DNA of 64,000 bases. It comes from DASZIT01 sp035948855 (GTDB lineage Bacteria > Actinomycetota > Acidimicrobiia > Acidimicrobiales > RAAP-2). Made by a program: the position numbers and the translations under genes. Location of the stretch: the NCBI GenBank assembly GCA_035948855.1, contig DASZIT010000057.1, forward strand, positions 1 to 64,000, given 5' to 3'. The notes beneath the pieces were generated by a model that had not been told where the DNA came from, did not search any database, and saw only the letters and a list, made by a program, of their open reading frames with translations. This document shows positions 15,552 through 23,999 of this stretch, in pieces (positions within the stretch are counted from its first letter, which is position 1; each line of letters opens with the position of its first letter).

Positions 15552-16172
15552 CTACCCGACTTGTTCGGCACGCTCGAGACGTACCACCCGGAGTCGATGA
15601 ACGAAGAGAACGGCTACGGCGACGACCACCAGCGCGGCGGCGACGTAGCCGGCATAGCTGAAGTCCTTTAGCACTCGGTGGTAGCTACTGCCGAGCCCGT
15701 ACCCCACACTGGTGAGGATCGTGCACCACACCGCGCAGCCGATCACAGTGAAGGTCACAAACTTCGCCATGGCCATCTCACCCAGACCCGCGGCAAAGGA
15801 GACAAACGATCGAAGGAGAGGGATGAATCGCCCGAAGAGGACAACCGGCTCACCTCGGCGGGCGAACCACGCTTCTGCCCGGTCGAGATCTCGGTGAGTA
15901 AGGAGGACGTACTTTCCAAGCTTGTTCACCAGAGGTCGACCCCCATAGTACCCGATCAGGTATCCGGCCAGAGACCCGAGGACCTCGGCCAGGGTGGCGA
16001 GGACGATGACCAGTATCAAGTTCAGATGGTGGGGCTCGTTGGCAATCTGGCCACTGGCTAGCACGCCTCCGAAGATGATCGCGACTTCGGCCCCCACGGG
16101 AAGCCCCATCGACGAGATGAAGCTCAGGGTGAAGACGGCGAGGTACCCCCACGTTTCGAGAAAATGTTCCAC
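15552..16172 (-). CDS. DedA family membrane protein
   Basis: A 206-residue integral membrane protein with four to five hydrophobic segments. The DedA/SNARE-associated signatures are visible as SSMGLPVGAEVAIIFGG, GSLAGYLIGYYGGR, and the arginine-containing FGRFIPLLRSFVSFAAG. DedA proteins take part in lipid carrier/phospholipid handling and proton-coupled homeostasis; the exact substrate differs between members. The C-terminus ends in a short basic tail (HRLRVVRLERAEQVG). It is a single gene converging with clpP. Confidence 0.85.
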   Translation of the reverse strand: MEHFLETWGYLAVFTLSFISSMGLPVGAEVAIIFGGVLASGQIANEPHHLNLILVIVLATLAEVLGSLAGYLIGYYGGRPLVNKLGKYVLLTHRDLDRAEAWFARRGEPVVLFGRFIPLLRSFVSFAAGLGEMAMAKFVTFTVIGCAVWCTILTSVGYGLGSSYHRVLKDFSYAGYVAAALVVVAVAVLFVHRLRVVRLERAEQVG

Positions 16173-16614
16173 GGTGTACTCCTAACGATCCGAAGGTCGA
16201 CAGATTGTTGCCTTTGGAACGTCGTCGGGACCGGCGGTCTCGATCCAAGTCGTTCCGTATCTGATCAATGAGCCCCTCACGGGCCACACTCGCCAGTCTT
16301 TGAGTTAGACCGCGTGCAAACCGTCCCAGGCTTCCGCATTGCATCACAGCGTAAGCAATCCATGGCCGGAAGGCATCCACCTAAAGGATGATTTACCCGT
16401 CCGACCTGGGGATTAGTGACCTGGCTGTTCTTTCGCAGGACCTAGAGGAGTTTGATCGGGAAGGTCCGCTTGGTGGTGGGACGGTGGCAAGGTGTTTGTC
16501 CATCTATTGCGTCCGGAATCGCCGCCGCCGGCTGGCTTCCCACCCTCCCAAATGCCCGGATCGTGATTCGCGGAAAAGAAATGCGCCCCGGCAATCCCGG
16601 ATAGCAACAATCAA
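16173..16614. other. 442-base intergenic region, no gene recognised
   Basis: The stretch lies between divergent dedA and the kelch protein gene. It is visibly less GC-rich than its neighbours. A frame entering the kelch gene out of register from 16388 gives a Cys/Arg/Trp-rich nonsense protein and is not credible. No RNA gene or riboswitch pattern was recognised; it presumably holds the promoters of both genes. Confidence 0.5.
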
Positions 16615-18756
16615 ATGGCCACGGTGGGCTACTGGATCATGTACAAAAGGGGGATGCAGCCTCGGAGCCGAATGCAGCGCCGTGCCCAGATTCGGAGGCG
16701 GCGCTCCATGGTGGCATTGGTGGCGTTGCTGCTGGTGGGTGGTGTTCTCTTCCTCACGCTGCCAAGCGGCGGCGCCCCCAGTTCCTCTCGATCTTCAACT
16801 TCGACATCTGTCGGGCTGACAAATTCATCCAAGGCCGCGCCGTCGCTCGAGGCCGGCAGCGAACCCTGGCAGCTTGCGGCTCCTCTCTCGAGAGAGACGG
16901 TCACCACCGACCACGGTCAACTTCGAATTCTTGGGGGACTGACTCCTTCCGGAAGTTCGATCGGCAACGTGACCTCGCTCGACCCGGCGACGGGCACCTT
17001 TACGGCCTCGGGGTCCCTACCTGCGGTTGTTCATGATGGTGGGGGCGCAACCCTGGGGACCTCGTCGTTCGTGTTCGGAGGAGGGTCGCCGAACACCTTC
17101 GCCACGGTCCAGTCCATTGGGCTGCCCTCGGCATCGCCTTCCGCGACCGCCCAGGGCCAGGTGGCCAGCCAGCTCCCTCAGCCTCGGTCTGATCTTGCCG
17201 TCGCGTCGATCATCTCCGGCGGATCCCATCCGTCGACCACCCTCTACATCGTCGGCGGCTACGACGGCACCAATTATCTGCCCACCGTCCTTGCCACCAG
17301 CGATGGAACCCATTTCGCGGATGTGGCCAAGCTTCCGGTACCGGCCCGGTACCCGGCGACCACCTCCCTCGACGGCAAGATCTACGCCTTTGGCGGCCAA
17401 ACCGGGGGAACCGGTTCGGCGGTCGCCGCGACGGACGCTATCCAAGAGATCGACCCGTCGACTCACTCGGCCAAGCTGGTGGGAAAGTTGCCCCAGCCTC
17501 TGTACGGGGCCGCGGCCTTCGTGATCGACAACCATCTCTATGTCGCCGGCGGCCAGACCGGCGATGGCCAGACACTTACGCAGCTGTACGAGATTGACAG
17601 CACGACCTTCAAAGTGAGCGACGCCGGGCTGCTACCCCAGGCGGTGGCCTTTGCCGGATTTGCCACCATCGGAACGGGCGCATCGGCGGTCGGCTACCTC
17701 ATTGGTGGCGAAGTCGCCAGCCAGTCGGGGCCGGACCAAGCCGGCATTGCCTCGGGGTCCCTCCAGAGCGTCATCTTCCTCCGCCCCAGCCGCTACGGAG
17801 GCCCGGTCGGTGGACCTTCGGCCGGCGCCCCTTATTCGGGACGGCTCCTGGTCGCCGACCGGGGCAACGACCGGCTCTTGGTCATGGATACAGCTCGCAC
17901 TCTCCAGTGGCAATATCCCTCGGCCACTATGCCGCCGCCACCCGGGGGCTTCTATTTCCCCGACGATGCGTTCTTCTTCCGAAACGGCACCGGAATTATC
18001 TCGAACCAGGAAGAGAACCATACGATCGTCGAAATCGGCTTCCCTTCCGGGAAACTCCTGTTTCAGTACGGGCACCCCGGAAGCCCCGGAAGTTCCCCGG
18101 GGTACCTCAATCAACCCGATGATGCCTACTTGTTGAAAGATGGAACCATCACGGTTGCCGATGCTTTGAACGATCGGATCCTCTTCATCTCCCCGAGCGG
18201 CACGGTCACCAGCCAGATCGGAACCAACGGCGTATCGGTGCACAATCCGCCGACCGGAATCGGCTACCCGAACGGCGACACGCCGTTGGCCAACGGCAAT
18301 GTGCTCGTGTCCGAGATCAATGGATCCTGGGTGAGCGAATACACGCCCGCGGGACAATTGGTTTGGACCCTGCACCTTCCCAGCGTCAACTACCCCTCCG
18401 ACCCTCAGCAGCTCGGTCCGAACCTCTACTTGATGTGCGATTACGACCCACCGGCTGAGGGACGCATACTTTCCTTCACTCGTGAAGGCCAGATCACCTG
18501 GACCTACGACGTGACCGCCGGCAACGGGATGCTCAAAAAGCCCTCGTTGGCGGAGCAGCTGCCGAACGGCTTGATCATGGTCAACGATGACTACCGAAAC
18601 CGGGTCGTCATTATTGATCCGAAGTACAACGCCATCGTGTGGCAGTACGGCTTGACGGACAAGGCGGGGACGTCCGTCGGGCTCCTGAGCATTCCGGACG
18701 GCTTCGACCTCCTTCTCCCGAACGGGACCACCCCGACCCACCCTCAAACCGGTTAA
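16615..18756 (+). CDS. secreted or membrane-anchored kelch-repeat protein with C-terminal propeller
   Basis: A 713-residue protein. A basic N-terminus (QRRAQIRRRR) leads into one membrane segment (about residues 32-48), then a Ser/Thr-rich linker. Residues about 100-380 contain repeated kelch-type blades (TLYIVGGYDGTNYLPTV, KIYAFGGQTGG, HLYVAGGQTGDGQTLTQLYE). The C-terminal half resembles NHL/arylsulfotransferase-like propellers (LLVADRGNDRLLVMD, ITVADALNDRILFISPSG, GLIMVNDDYRNRVVIIDP). The protein should sit outside the cell. Several ATG codons near the start are possible. It has no operon partner, but redox cassette 1 begins 255 bases downstream on the same strand. Confidence 0.75.
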   Translation: MATVGYWIMYKRGMQPRSRMQRRAQIRRRRSMVALVALLLVGGVLFLTLPSGGAPSSSRSSTSTSVGLTNSSKAAPSLEAGSEPWQLAAPLSRETVTTDHGQLRILGGLTPSGSSIGNVTSLDPATGTFTASGSLPAVVHDGGGATLGTSSFVFGGGSPNTFATVQSIGLPSASPSATAQGQVASQLPQPRSDLAVASIISGGSHPSTTLYIVGGYDGTNYLPTVLATSDGTHFADVAKLPVPARYPATTSLDGKIYAFGGQTGGTGSAVAATDAIQEIDPSTHSAKLVGKLPQPLYGAAAFVIDNHLYVAGGQTGDGQTLTQLYEIDSTTFKVSDAGLLPQAVAFAGFATIGTGASAVGYLIGGEVASQSGPDQAGIASGSLQSVIFLRPSRYGGPVGGPSAGAPYSGRLLVADRGNDRLLVMDTARTLQWQYPSATMPPPPGGFYFPDDAFFFRNGTGIISNQEENHTIVEIGFPSGKLLFQYGHPGSPGSSPGYLNQPDDAYLLKDGTITVADALNDRILFISPSGTVTSQIGTNGVSVHNPPTGIGYPNGDTPLANGNVLVSEINGSWVSEYTPAGQLVWTLHLPSVNYPSDPQQLGPNLYLMCDYDPPAEGRILSFTREGQITWTYDVTAGNGMLKKPSLAEQLPNGLIMVNDDYRNRVVIIDPKYNAIVWQYGLTDKAGTSVGLLSIPDGFDLLLPNGTTPTHPQTG

Positions 18757-19011
18757 CTCTCCCGACCCGGCGCGTCCGAGTCGGAGATCTCACCGGGCGG
18801 CTCGACCTTGAAGTCGGAGCTTGGGCTGGCGTTTCCCCCGGGCACGTTGTGCCGCGGTTCCCGGGGAGATTCGGGATTCACAGGCGGTCCACAGCTGAAA
18901 TAAAGCTGACTCTGCAGGCCTCCATGTTGGATGGAGTCATCAGAGCACAGAGGTTGGGTGATGAGCCCGAATGCATCTGTCTCGACCGGCTTCCTACCGA
19001 AAGGTCACGAC

Positions 19012-19371
19012 ATGGCACGTCAGCCCCGCGGGATTGATCGACCCAGCCAACCAGCGGCAGGGGCCCGGGATCGAGCATTGTCCCGGGTTCGGCGGACGAC
19101 CGCCACCATTGGTGTCGCGGCGATTGCCAGTGCCGTTGGGCTCGGGCTGTTGGCTGCTACCGAGACCACCGCCCATTCGTCAGCCACCCAGCAGCCCTCC
19201 GGCGCGTCGACATCGGGCAGCTCGGCCAGTACTTCGCCGACAACGACCGCTTCCCCATCTGGATCGTCGTCGAGTTCTGCGTCAGCTGCCGACCCGACCA
19301 CGACGACGACCACCACCACCATGCCCAAGGCTACGACGACGAAACCGGTCACCGTTTCGAGGCAGTCATGA
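19012..19371 (+). CDS. small membrane-anchored Ser/Thr-rich protein, first gene of redox cassette 1
   Basis: A 119-residue protein: about 40 basic N-terminal residues, one hydrophobic segment (TIGVAAIASAVGLGLLAAT), then a Ser/Thr/Pro/Ala-rich tail of about 70 residues with a run of eight Thr. It is a predicted signal-anchored protein with an outside tail. The ATG at 19012 is chosen over the one at 18961 because of the preceding GAAAGG. Its stop overlaps apbE by 4 bases. Cassette 2 has a gene of the same design in the same position (36815-37156), although the tails share composition more than sequence. I do not recognise a family. The tail could be a spacer or an acceptor of flavin from ApbE, but no clear ApbE target motif is visible. 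Confidence 0.65.
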   Translation: MARQPRGIDRPSQPAAGARDRALSRVRRTTATIGVAAIASAVGLGLLAATETTAHSSATQQPSGASTSGSSASTSPTTTASPSGSSSSSASAADPTTTTTTTTMPKATTTKPVTVSRQS

Positions 19372-20405
19372 GCACAACCCACCTGGATACGCTGCCCGGT
19401 TCCCAGACCTGGCAAGCTCCTGCCACCTGTCGCTCGATGAAGGCGATTGGCACCACCGCCACAATTGCGGTCACCACTGTGGGTCGGGTGGACGAGGCCC
19501 TGGCCCTGCTGGCGGAAGATCTCCGGGCCATCGACGAGACGTGCAGCCGATTTCGCGCCGATTCGGAACTCCGACAAGTGGAGCAGCGCAGCATGGGTAG
19601 GCCCGTTCCGATCAGCCCGCTGCTGTTCGACGCCCTCGAAGTGGCATGCGTGGTCGCGGTCAAGACTGCCGGCATCGTGGACCCGACCATCGGGTCGGCT
19701 CTCATCGAGCTCGGCTACGACCGCGACTTCGACGAGATCGGGACCGCTGAGCATCCGCCTAGCCACCCGGCCCTACCGGCACCGGGGTGGTGGCGGATCT
19801 CCCTCGACTCCGAAGCCCGGACGGTGGCCGTCCCGACCGGGGTCCACATCGATCTGGGGGCAACCGCGAAGGCACTGGTCGCTGACAGGTCCGCGCACCG
19901 AATTGCCTCGGCTCTCGACTGCGGCGTCTTGGTGAACCTGGGTGGTGATATCGCCGCCGCCGGCCGGTGTCCCGAGGGAGGGTGGTCGATTGGCATCTCA
20001 GCTGACCGGACAATGGCTATGGGTGTGGTTGATCACGTGGTGACCATCTTCGGCGGGGGTCTGGCTACCTCGGGGACCACCGCACGCGCTTGGGTCCGCA
20101 ACGGTCGAACCCTTCACCACATCATCGACCCCTGGACCGGAGTGCCGGCACCGGAGGTGTGGTCGCTGGTGTCGACCGCCGCACCGAGCTGTGTCGAGGC
20201 CAATGCCTGGAGCACCGCGTCGATTGTCTGGGGCCACGATGCCGTCGGGAACCTGTCAGCCCTCGACGTGCCGGCCCGACTGGTCAACCCCCAAGGGGAG
20301 ATCGTCCGCGTGGCTGGCTGGCCCGTCGACTCCGTTGGCGGTGCCGAGTTCTTCGACGATGGCATGCGCGCCGGTTCGGATCTACCGGGATTGGTGGGCG
20401 CGTGA
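19368..20405 (+). CDS. apbE: FAD:protein FMN transferase (ApbE)
   Basis: A 345-residue ApbE-family protein, which moves FMN from FAD to a Thr/Ser of a redox protein outside the cytoplasm. Family blocks are CSRFRADSELRQVE, DPTIGSALIELGYDRDF, HIDLGATAKALVADRSA, GVLVNLGGDIAAAG and HHIIDPWTGVPAPEVW. In the metal-binding segment that usually reads DALST, this protein has ANAWSTA; the paralogue at 35850-36809 has ANTASTA. The Asp-to-Asn change is therefore shared. No lipobox or signal peptide is evident, so how it reaches its substrate is open. It is coupled by 4-base overlaps to the small anchored protein before it and the di-haem protein after it. Confidence 0.85.
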   Translation: MSTTHLDTLPGSQTWQAPATCRSMKAIGTTATIAVTTVGRVDEALALLAEDLRAIDETCSRFRADSELRQVEQRSMGRPVPISPLLFDALEVACVVAVKTAGIVDPTIGSALIELGYDRDFDEIGTAEHPPSHPALPAPGWWRISLDSEARTVAVPTGVHIDLGATAKALVADRSAHRIASALDCGVLVNLGGDIAAAGRCPEGGWSIGISADRTMAMGVVDHVVTIFGGGLATSGTTARAWVRNGRTLHHIIDPWTGVPAPEVWSLVSTAAPSCVEANAWSTASIVWGHDAVGNLSALDVPARLVNPQGEIVRVAGWPVDSVGGAEFFDDGMRAGSDLPGLVGA

Positions 20406-21100
20406 TCGCAACCTCATCTACTGCCCTTTGGTACACGACTCGAGCCACCGGGATCGTGGCCTTGGTTCTCTTGACCGGGACCCTGGTGCTCGGAATTCTC
20501 ACTGCCGGAAGGATGCGGACCCGGTCATGGCCGGCGTTTGCCCAGGCGGATCTGCACAAGCGGGTCTCGCTGCTGGCCATGGTGTTTTTGGCCTTTCACG
20601 TGCTGACCTCGGTTCTCGACACCTACGTAAACGTGGGATGGGCCGCCGTCATCGTTCCCTTCGCCTCCCCGTATCGCCCGGTGTGGACAGGGCTCGGGAC
20701 GGTGGGCGTGGATCTGATCCTGGCCGTGGCGATCTCCAGCGCTCTCCGCCAGCGCATCCGCGCCCGGACCTGGCGGGGCATCCACTGGCTGGCCTACGGA
20801 AGCTGGCCGGTGGCCATGTCCCATTCCTTGGGGATGGGCACCGACGCCTCCAAGCTGTGGATGGACGGTCTGGCCGGGGTGTGTTCTCTGGCCGTCATCG
20901 GATCATTGGTCTGGAGGATCGGTGAGTACCGAAAGAGCCGGGACCGAGCTATTTCCGCTGGCGCCACGACCCGATCGGTCTCGGTGCGCGCGTCGGAGCG
21001 GATCGAAACCGCGTTGTCGCGGTCGCCAGTTCGCTCGATTCCCGTTCGGCCCGGGCCGGGAGGCACCACTACCCAAATCATTGAAAGGGATCGTCCATGA
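20402..21100 (+). CDS. ferric-reductase-like transmembrane protein, di-haem b type
   Basis: A 232-residue protein with five to six hydrophobic segments. Two pairs of histidines lie in membrane helices: His52 and His66 (LHKRVSLLAM...AFHVL), and His128 and His141 (GIHWLAYGSWPVAMSHSLG). That is the spacing of the two stacked b haems in ferric-reductase/NOX-like domains (MsrQ, YedZ relatives). No flavin or NADH domain is fused; these functions are probably supplied by the NuoF-like protein encoded next. The cytoplasmic tail is basic and short. The GTG at 20402 overlaps the apbE stop by 4 bases. The paralogue at 34732-35853 keeps all four histidines. Confidence 0.8.
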   Translation: MIATSSTALWYTTRATGIVALVLLTGTLVLGILTAGRMRTRSWPAFAQADLHKRVSLLAMVFLAFHVLTSVLDTYVNVGWAAVIVPFASPYRPVWTGLGTVGVDLILAVAISSALRQRIRARTWRGIHWLAYGSWPVAMSHSLGMGTDASKLWMDGLAGVCSLAVIGSLVWRIGEYRKSRDRAISAGATTRSVSVRASERIETALSRSPVRSIPVRPGPGGTTTQIIERDRP

Positions 21101-22398
21101 GCGTGACGACGCTGGCAACGGCCGAGCGGCTCCTGTTCGTCGATGGAGGGGCTGCGTCTCCTCTCGATTTGTCTGGACACATCGCCACTCACGGGGCCGT
21201 GGCCATCCCGACCCGCGGAGATCACAGTTGGAAGGCCGGGATGTTTCGTGCCGTCGCAGAGTCAGGGCTTCTCGGACGAGGGGGAGCAGGCTTTGCCGCC
21301 GCGGCCAAGTGGGACGCCGTCTACCGCGACCCGCGGCGGCCGATGGTGGTTGTCAATGCCATGGAGGGCGAACCGGCCAGCGACAAAGACCGGGTACTTC
21401 TCACGTACTCGCCGCACTTGATCCTCGATGGCGCCGAAGTGGCTGCCGCAGTGATCGGTGCGTCAGAGATCGTGATTTGTATTGCCGACCACAACGGATC
21501 GGCCGCTTCTTCGATCGAAGCCGCGATCGGGGAGCGACGACAGGCCGGCATGACCGCCCGAAGGATGTCAGTGGAACGACCACCGGGCCGGTACGTGACC
21601 GGGGAGGAATCGGCCCTGGTCAGTTGGCTCAACCATCGTCCGGCCCTCCCGATCTTGCGAATCGACAAATCCGTTCCGCTCAACGTTGCCCGTCGTTCGG
21701 TGCTGGTCCACAACGCCGAAACCCTGTGTCAGATCGCACTCATCGCTCGGCATGGCCCCGAGTGGTTCCGTCAGGCGGGCACCCTGGAGGCGCCGGGATC
21801 CACCCTCGTCACCGTCACCGGCGCGGTTCGCTCCCCGGGTGTCCTCGAGGTGGAACTCGGTACCCCGGTCGCTGAGATCCTCGGTCGGGCCGGGGCCGAC
21901 GTCGACCTTTCCGCGGTCCTGGTCGGTGGCTACGGAGGCGCGTGGCTGGATGCATCCCGACTCGCCACTCCTTACGCTCCTGGTCCCCTGGCCGACGCCG
22001 GTGCCACCCACGGGGTCGGCGTGGTGATCGCCCTGCCGGCCACCTCGTGCGGCATTGCGGAGACCGCCCAGCTCGTCCGCTACATGGCCGGCGAGAGTGC
22101 CGGCCAGTGTGGCCCGTGCGTCTTCGGGCTACCGGCCATAGCCGACGATCTCGAGCAGCTGGCCATCGGGCGGGCCGACGTCGAGGCGCTGGATCGGATT
22201 CAACGTCGATCGGCAGTCATCGTGGGGCGAGGTGGGTGCCGTCACCCCGACGGCGTCGTCCGAGTGGTCCGTAGCGCGCTCGAAGTCTTCGTCGCCGATG
22301 CCATGGCCCACGCCGAGGGCCGCCCCTGTCCCGGATACGACCACCCGACCGTGTTGACCTTTCCCGAATCCCCGGCAACGGGCCGGCGGTCACCGTGA
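21097..22398 (+). CDS. NuoF-like NADH/FMN-binding iron-sulfur protein with SLBB domain
   Basis: A 433-residue relative of the NuoF subunit of complex I. The FMN/NADH segment is GRGGAGFAAAAKW (60-72) and EGEPASDKDR (90-99). An SLBB-type region follows, then a C-terminal iron-sulfur domain. In NuoF the [4Fe-4S] ligands are SCGxCxPC plus a later Cys. Here the segment reads ESAGQCGPC (Ala335, Cys338, Cys341) with Cys381 in GRGGCRHPDG, so one of four ligands is missing. The cassette 2 copy lacks the same one. It probably oxidises NADH or exchanges electrons with the ferredoxin encoded next. It has 4-base overlaps on both sides. Confidence 0.8.
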   Translation: MSVTTLATAERLLFVDGGAASPLDLSGHIATHGAVAIPTRGDHSWKAGMFRAVAESGLLGRGGAGFAAAAKWDAVYRDPRRPMVVVNAMEGEPASDKDRVLLTYSPHLILDGAEVAAAVIGASEIVICIADHNGSAASSIEAAIGERRQAGMTARRMSVERPPGRYVTGEESALVSWLNHRPALPILRIDKSVPLNVARRSVLVHNAETLCQIALIARHGPEWFRQAGTLEAPGSTLVTVTGAVRSPGVLEVELGTPVAEILGRAGADVDLSAVLVGGYGGAWLDASRLATPYAPGPLADAGATHGVGVVIALPATSCGIAETAQLVRYMAGESAGQCGPCVFGLPAIADDLEQLAIGRADVEALDRIQRRSAVIVGRGGCRHPDGVVRVVRSALEVFVADAMAHAEGRPCPGYDHPTVLTFPESPATGRRSP

Positions 22399-22709
22399 GC
22401 GCACAGCCCCGAATCGCGGTCAGGTTCCGGGTGGACCCGGTGGCCTGTGATGCCTACGGGTACTGTGCCGAGCTGCTTCCCGAACGGGTCACCCTCGACG
22501 AGTGGGGCTATCCCGTCGTCGACGGGACCCCAGTAGACGGTGATCTGGTGGCGTTCGCCACTCGGGCGGCCGCCGAGTGCCCTCGACGGGCCGTCCTGCT
22601 CGAAGCTGTCCCGGTCCGTCGGCAGGGGCAACCCGGCTCCGCTCCTGATGGCGATGGACCGGGCGGCCGGAACGTTCCCTCGGTCGGCGGCTTCCGGAGG
22701 CACCCCTAG
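22395..22709 (+). CDS. 3-Cys ferredoxin, last gene of redox cassette 1
   Basis: A 104-residue ferredoxin. Cluster ligands are Cys18 and Cys24 in CDAYGYCAELLPE, and Cys62 in ECPRRAV. With three cysteines in a C-x5-C...CP pattern it should hold a [3Fe-4S] cluster, like the ferredoxins that serve actinobacterial P450s. After residue 70 a Gly/Pro/Arg-rich tail of about 34 residues has no ferredoxin match. The start overlaps the NuoF-like stop by 4 bases. The counterpart in cassette 2 (33153-33407) has the same Cys spacing and shares the ERVxxDxWGYPxVD segment. Confidence 0.85.
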   Translation: MSAQPRIAVRFRVDPVACDAYGYCAELLPERVTLDEWGYPVVDGTPVDGDLVAFATRAAAECPRRAVLLEAVPVRRQGQPGSAPDGDGPGGRNVPSVGGFRRHP

Positions 22710-22767
22710 GCTCGGCGGGTGGCCGGCGGTTGGTACAGAGCGGGATGACCCCGACCTCGGGCGCGGA

Positions 22768-23805
22768 GTGATCCCCGCCGGCGCCATTCGACTTCTCCGC
22801 CTCCTCGCCGCGGTGCCCGACCGGCGGGACGACGCACTTGCGGTGGTCAACGGGTTCTTCGGCGACGCGCTCGATGATCAGAAGTCAAGCCTCGCCCTTC
22901 CGATGACCTTCCGCACAGGTGCCTGTGAGGTCTCCGTCGATCGCGCCGGCCTCAGACGTGCGTTCCCGGAGGCAACCGGTCGCATCGTCCTGCTCGTCCA
23001 CGGCCTGATGTCGACCGAGTCGGTGTGGGGCTTTCCCGGGGATCCGAAAACCAACTATGGCAGCCTGCTCGAGCGCGACCACGGTGTGACTCCCATCGGG
23101 TTGCGTTACAACTCGGGCAGGCACATCTCGACCAACGGGCGGGAGTTGGCCCGGATGCTCCATGACCTGGTGGCGGCGTGGCCCGTTCCCGTTCGGGACA
23201 TCACCCTCATCGGACACAGCATGGGCGGCTTGGTGATCAGGTCGGCGTGCTACTACGCCTCCGCCACCCGACCGTGGCGCGACTACGCCCACCTTCGACG
23301 GTCGTGGACATCCAGGGTCAATCGGGTGGTGCTCATCGGGGTGCCAAACACCGGAGCGCCGCTGGAGGTGTTCGCAAATTGGACGAGCGCCGCGCTGTGG
23401 TCGCTCCCGATTCCGGCGACCCGGTTGCTGGGCCTCGGACTCGACGTGAGGAGCGCGGGGATACGGGATCTCCGGTTCGGTTCGATCACCGACGAGGACT
23501 GGCTGGAAAAGGATCCGGACGCCCGAGCCCGACCCATACCTCATCGGGTGGCGGCCCTCCGGCGAGCGGCCTATCTGATCGTCGCCGGGGGCGTCACCGG
23601 TGACCCGACCCATCCGTTGGCTCAAGTCTTCGGCGACGCCTTCGTTACCGCATCGAGCGCATCGGGCACTCTCGGCGAGTCCGCCGACCATGTGCTCTTT
23701 CCCGGCTCCACGGTTCGGCTGTTCCCCAGGATGAACCACATCGCCCTGGCTCACAGGCCTGAGGTCTACACGGAGATCGACAAGTGGTGGCCTGATCGGT
23801 CATAG
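22768..23805 (+). CDS. alpha/beta hydrolase, lipase-like
   Basis: A protein of about 345 residues with a lipase-type alpha/beta hydrolase core. It shows the oxyanion strand IVLLVHGLMSTESVW, the nucleophile elbow LIGHSMGGLVIRSA, and a late His in MNHIALAHRPEVY as the likely third catalytic residue. NRVVLIGVPNTGAPLEV is typical of PGAP1/triacylglycerol-lipase-like proteins. The exact start is uncertain: the GTG at 22768 is the first clear start after the ferredoxin stop, but the Shine-Dalgarno is weak. No signal peptide is evident. It follows redox cassette 1 by 58 bases on the same strand and may or may not be part of that operon. Confidence 0.75.
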   Translation: MIPAGAIRLLRLLAAVPDRRDDALAVVNGFFGDALDDQKSSLALPMTFRTGACEVSVDRAGLRRAFPEATGRIVLLVHGLMSTESVWGFPGDPKTNYGSLLERDHGVTPIGLRYNSGRHISTNGRELARMLHDLVAAWPVPVRDITLIGHSMGGLVIRSACYYASATRPWRDYAHLRRSWTSRVNRVVLIGVPNTGAPLEVFANWTSAALWSLPIPATRLLGLGLDVRSAGIRDLRFGSITDEDWLEKDPDARARPIPHRVAALRRAAYLIVAGGVTGDPTHPLAQVFGDAFVTASSASGTLGESADHVLFPGSTVRLFPRMNHIALAHRPEVYTEIDKWWPDRS

Positions 23806-23999
23806 ACGGACGCCATTCCGGCCAGCAACCAAGCCGTCATTTGTTCAACGCCTCGATCGCCAATCGAAGCGGCAATCGGGCCCGTCTGAGCCGTCTACGT
23901 CAGGGTGCCTGTTCCCGGCAAATGTTTTTACGGCACACTTGACCTGAGCCTCGCCGGCGATGTGCTGGCGTAGTGCTCACCAACGAGGAGGTTGCTGCC

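Noticed and set aside
21097..22709. NuoF-like and ferredoxin genes as part of respiratory complex I.
   Set aside because: No other nuo genes are nearby, a cluster ligand is missing, and both copies sit with ApbE and di-haem membrane proteins.
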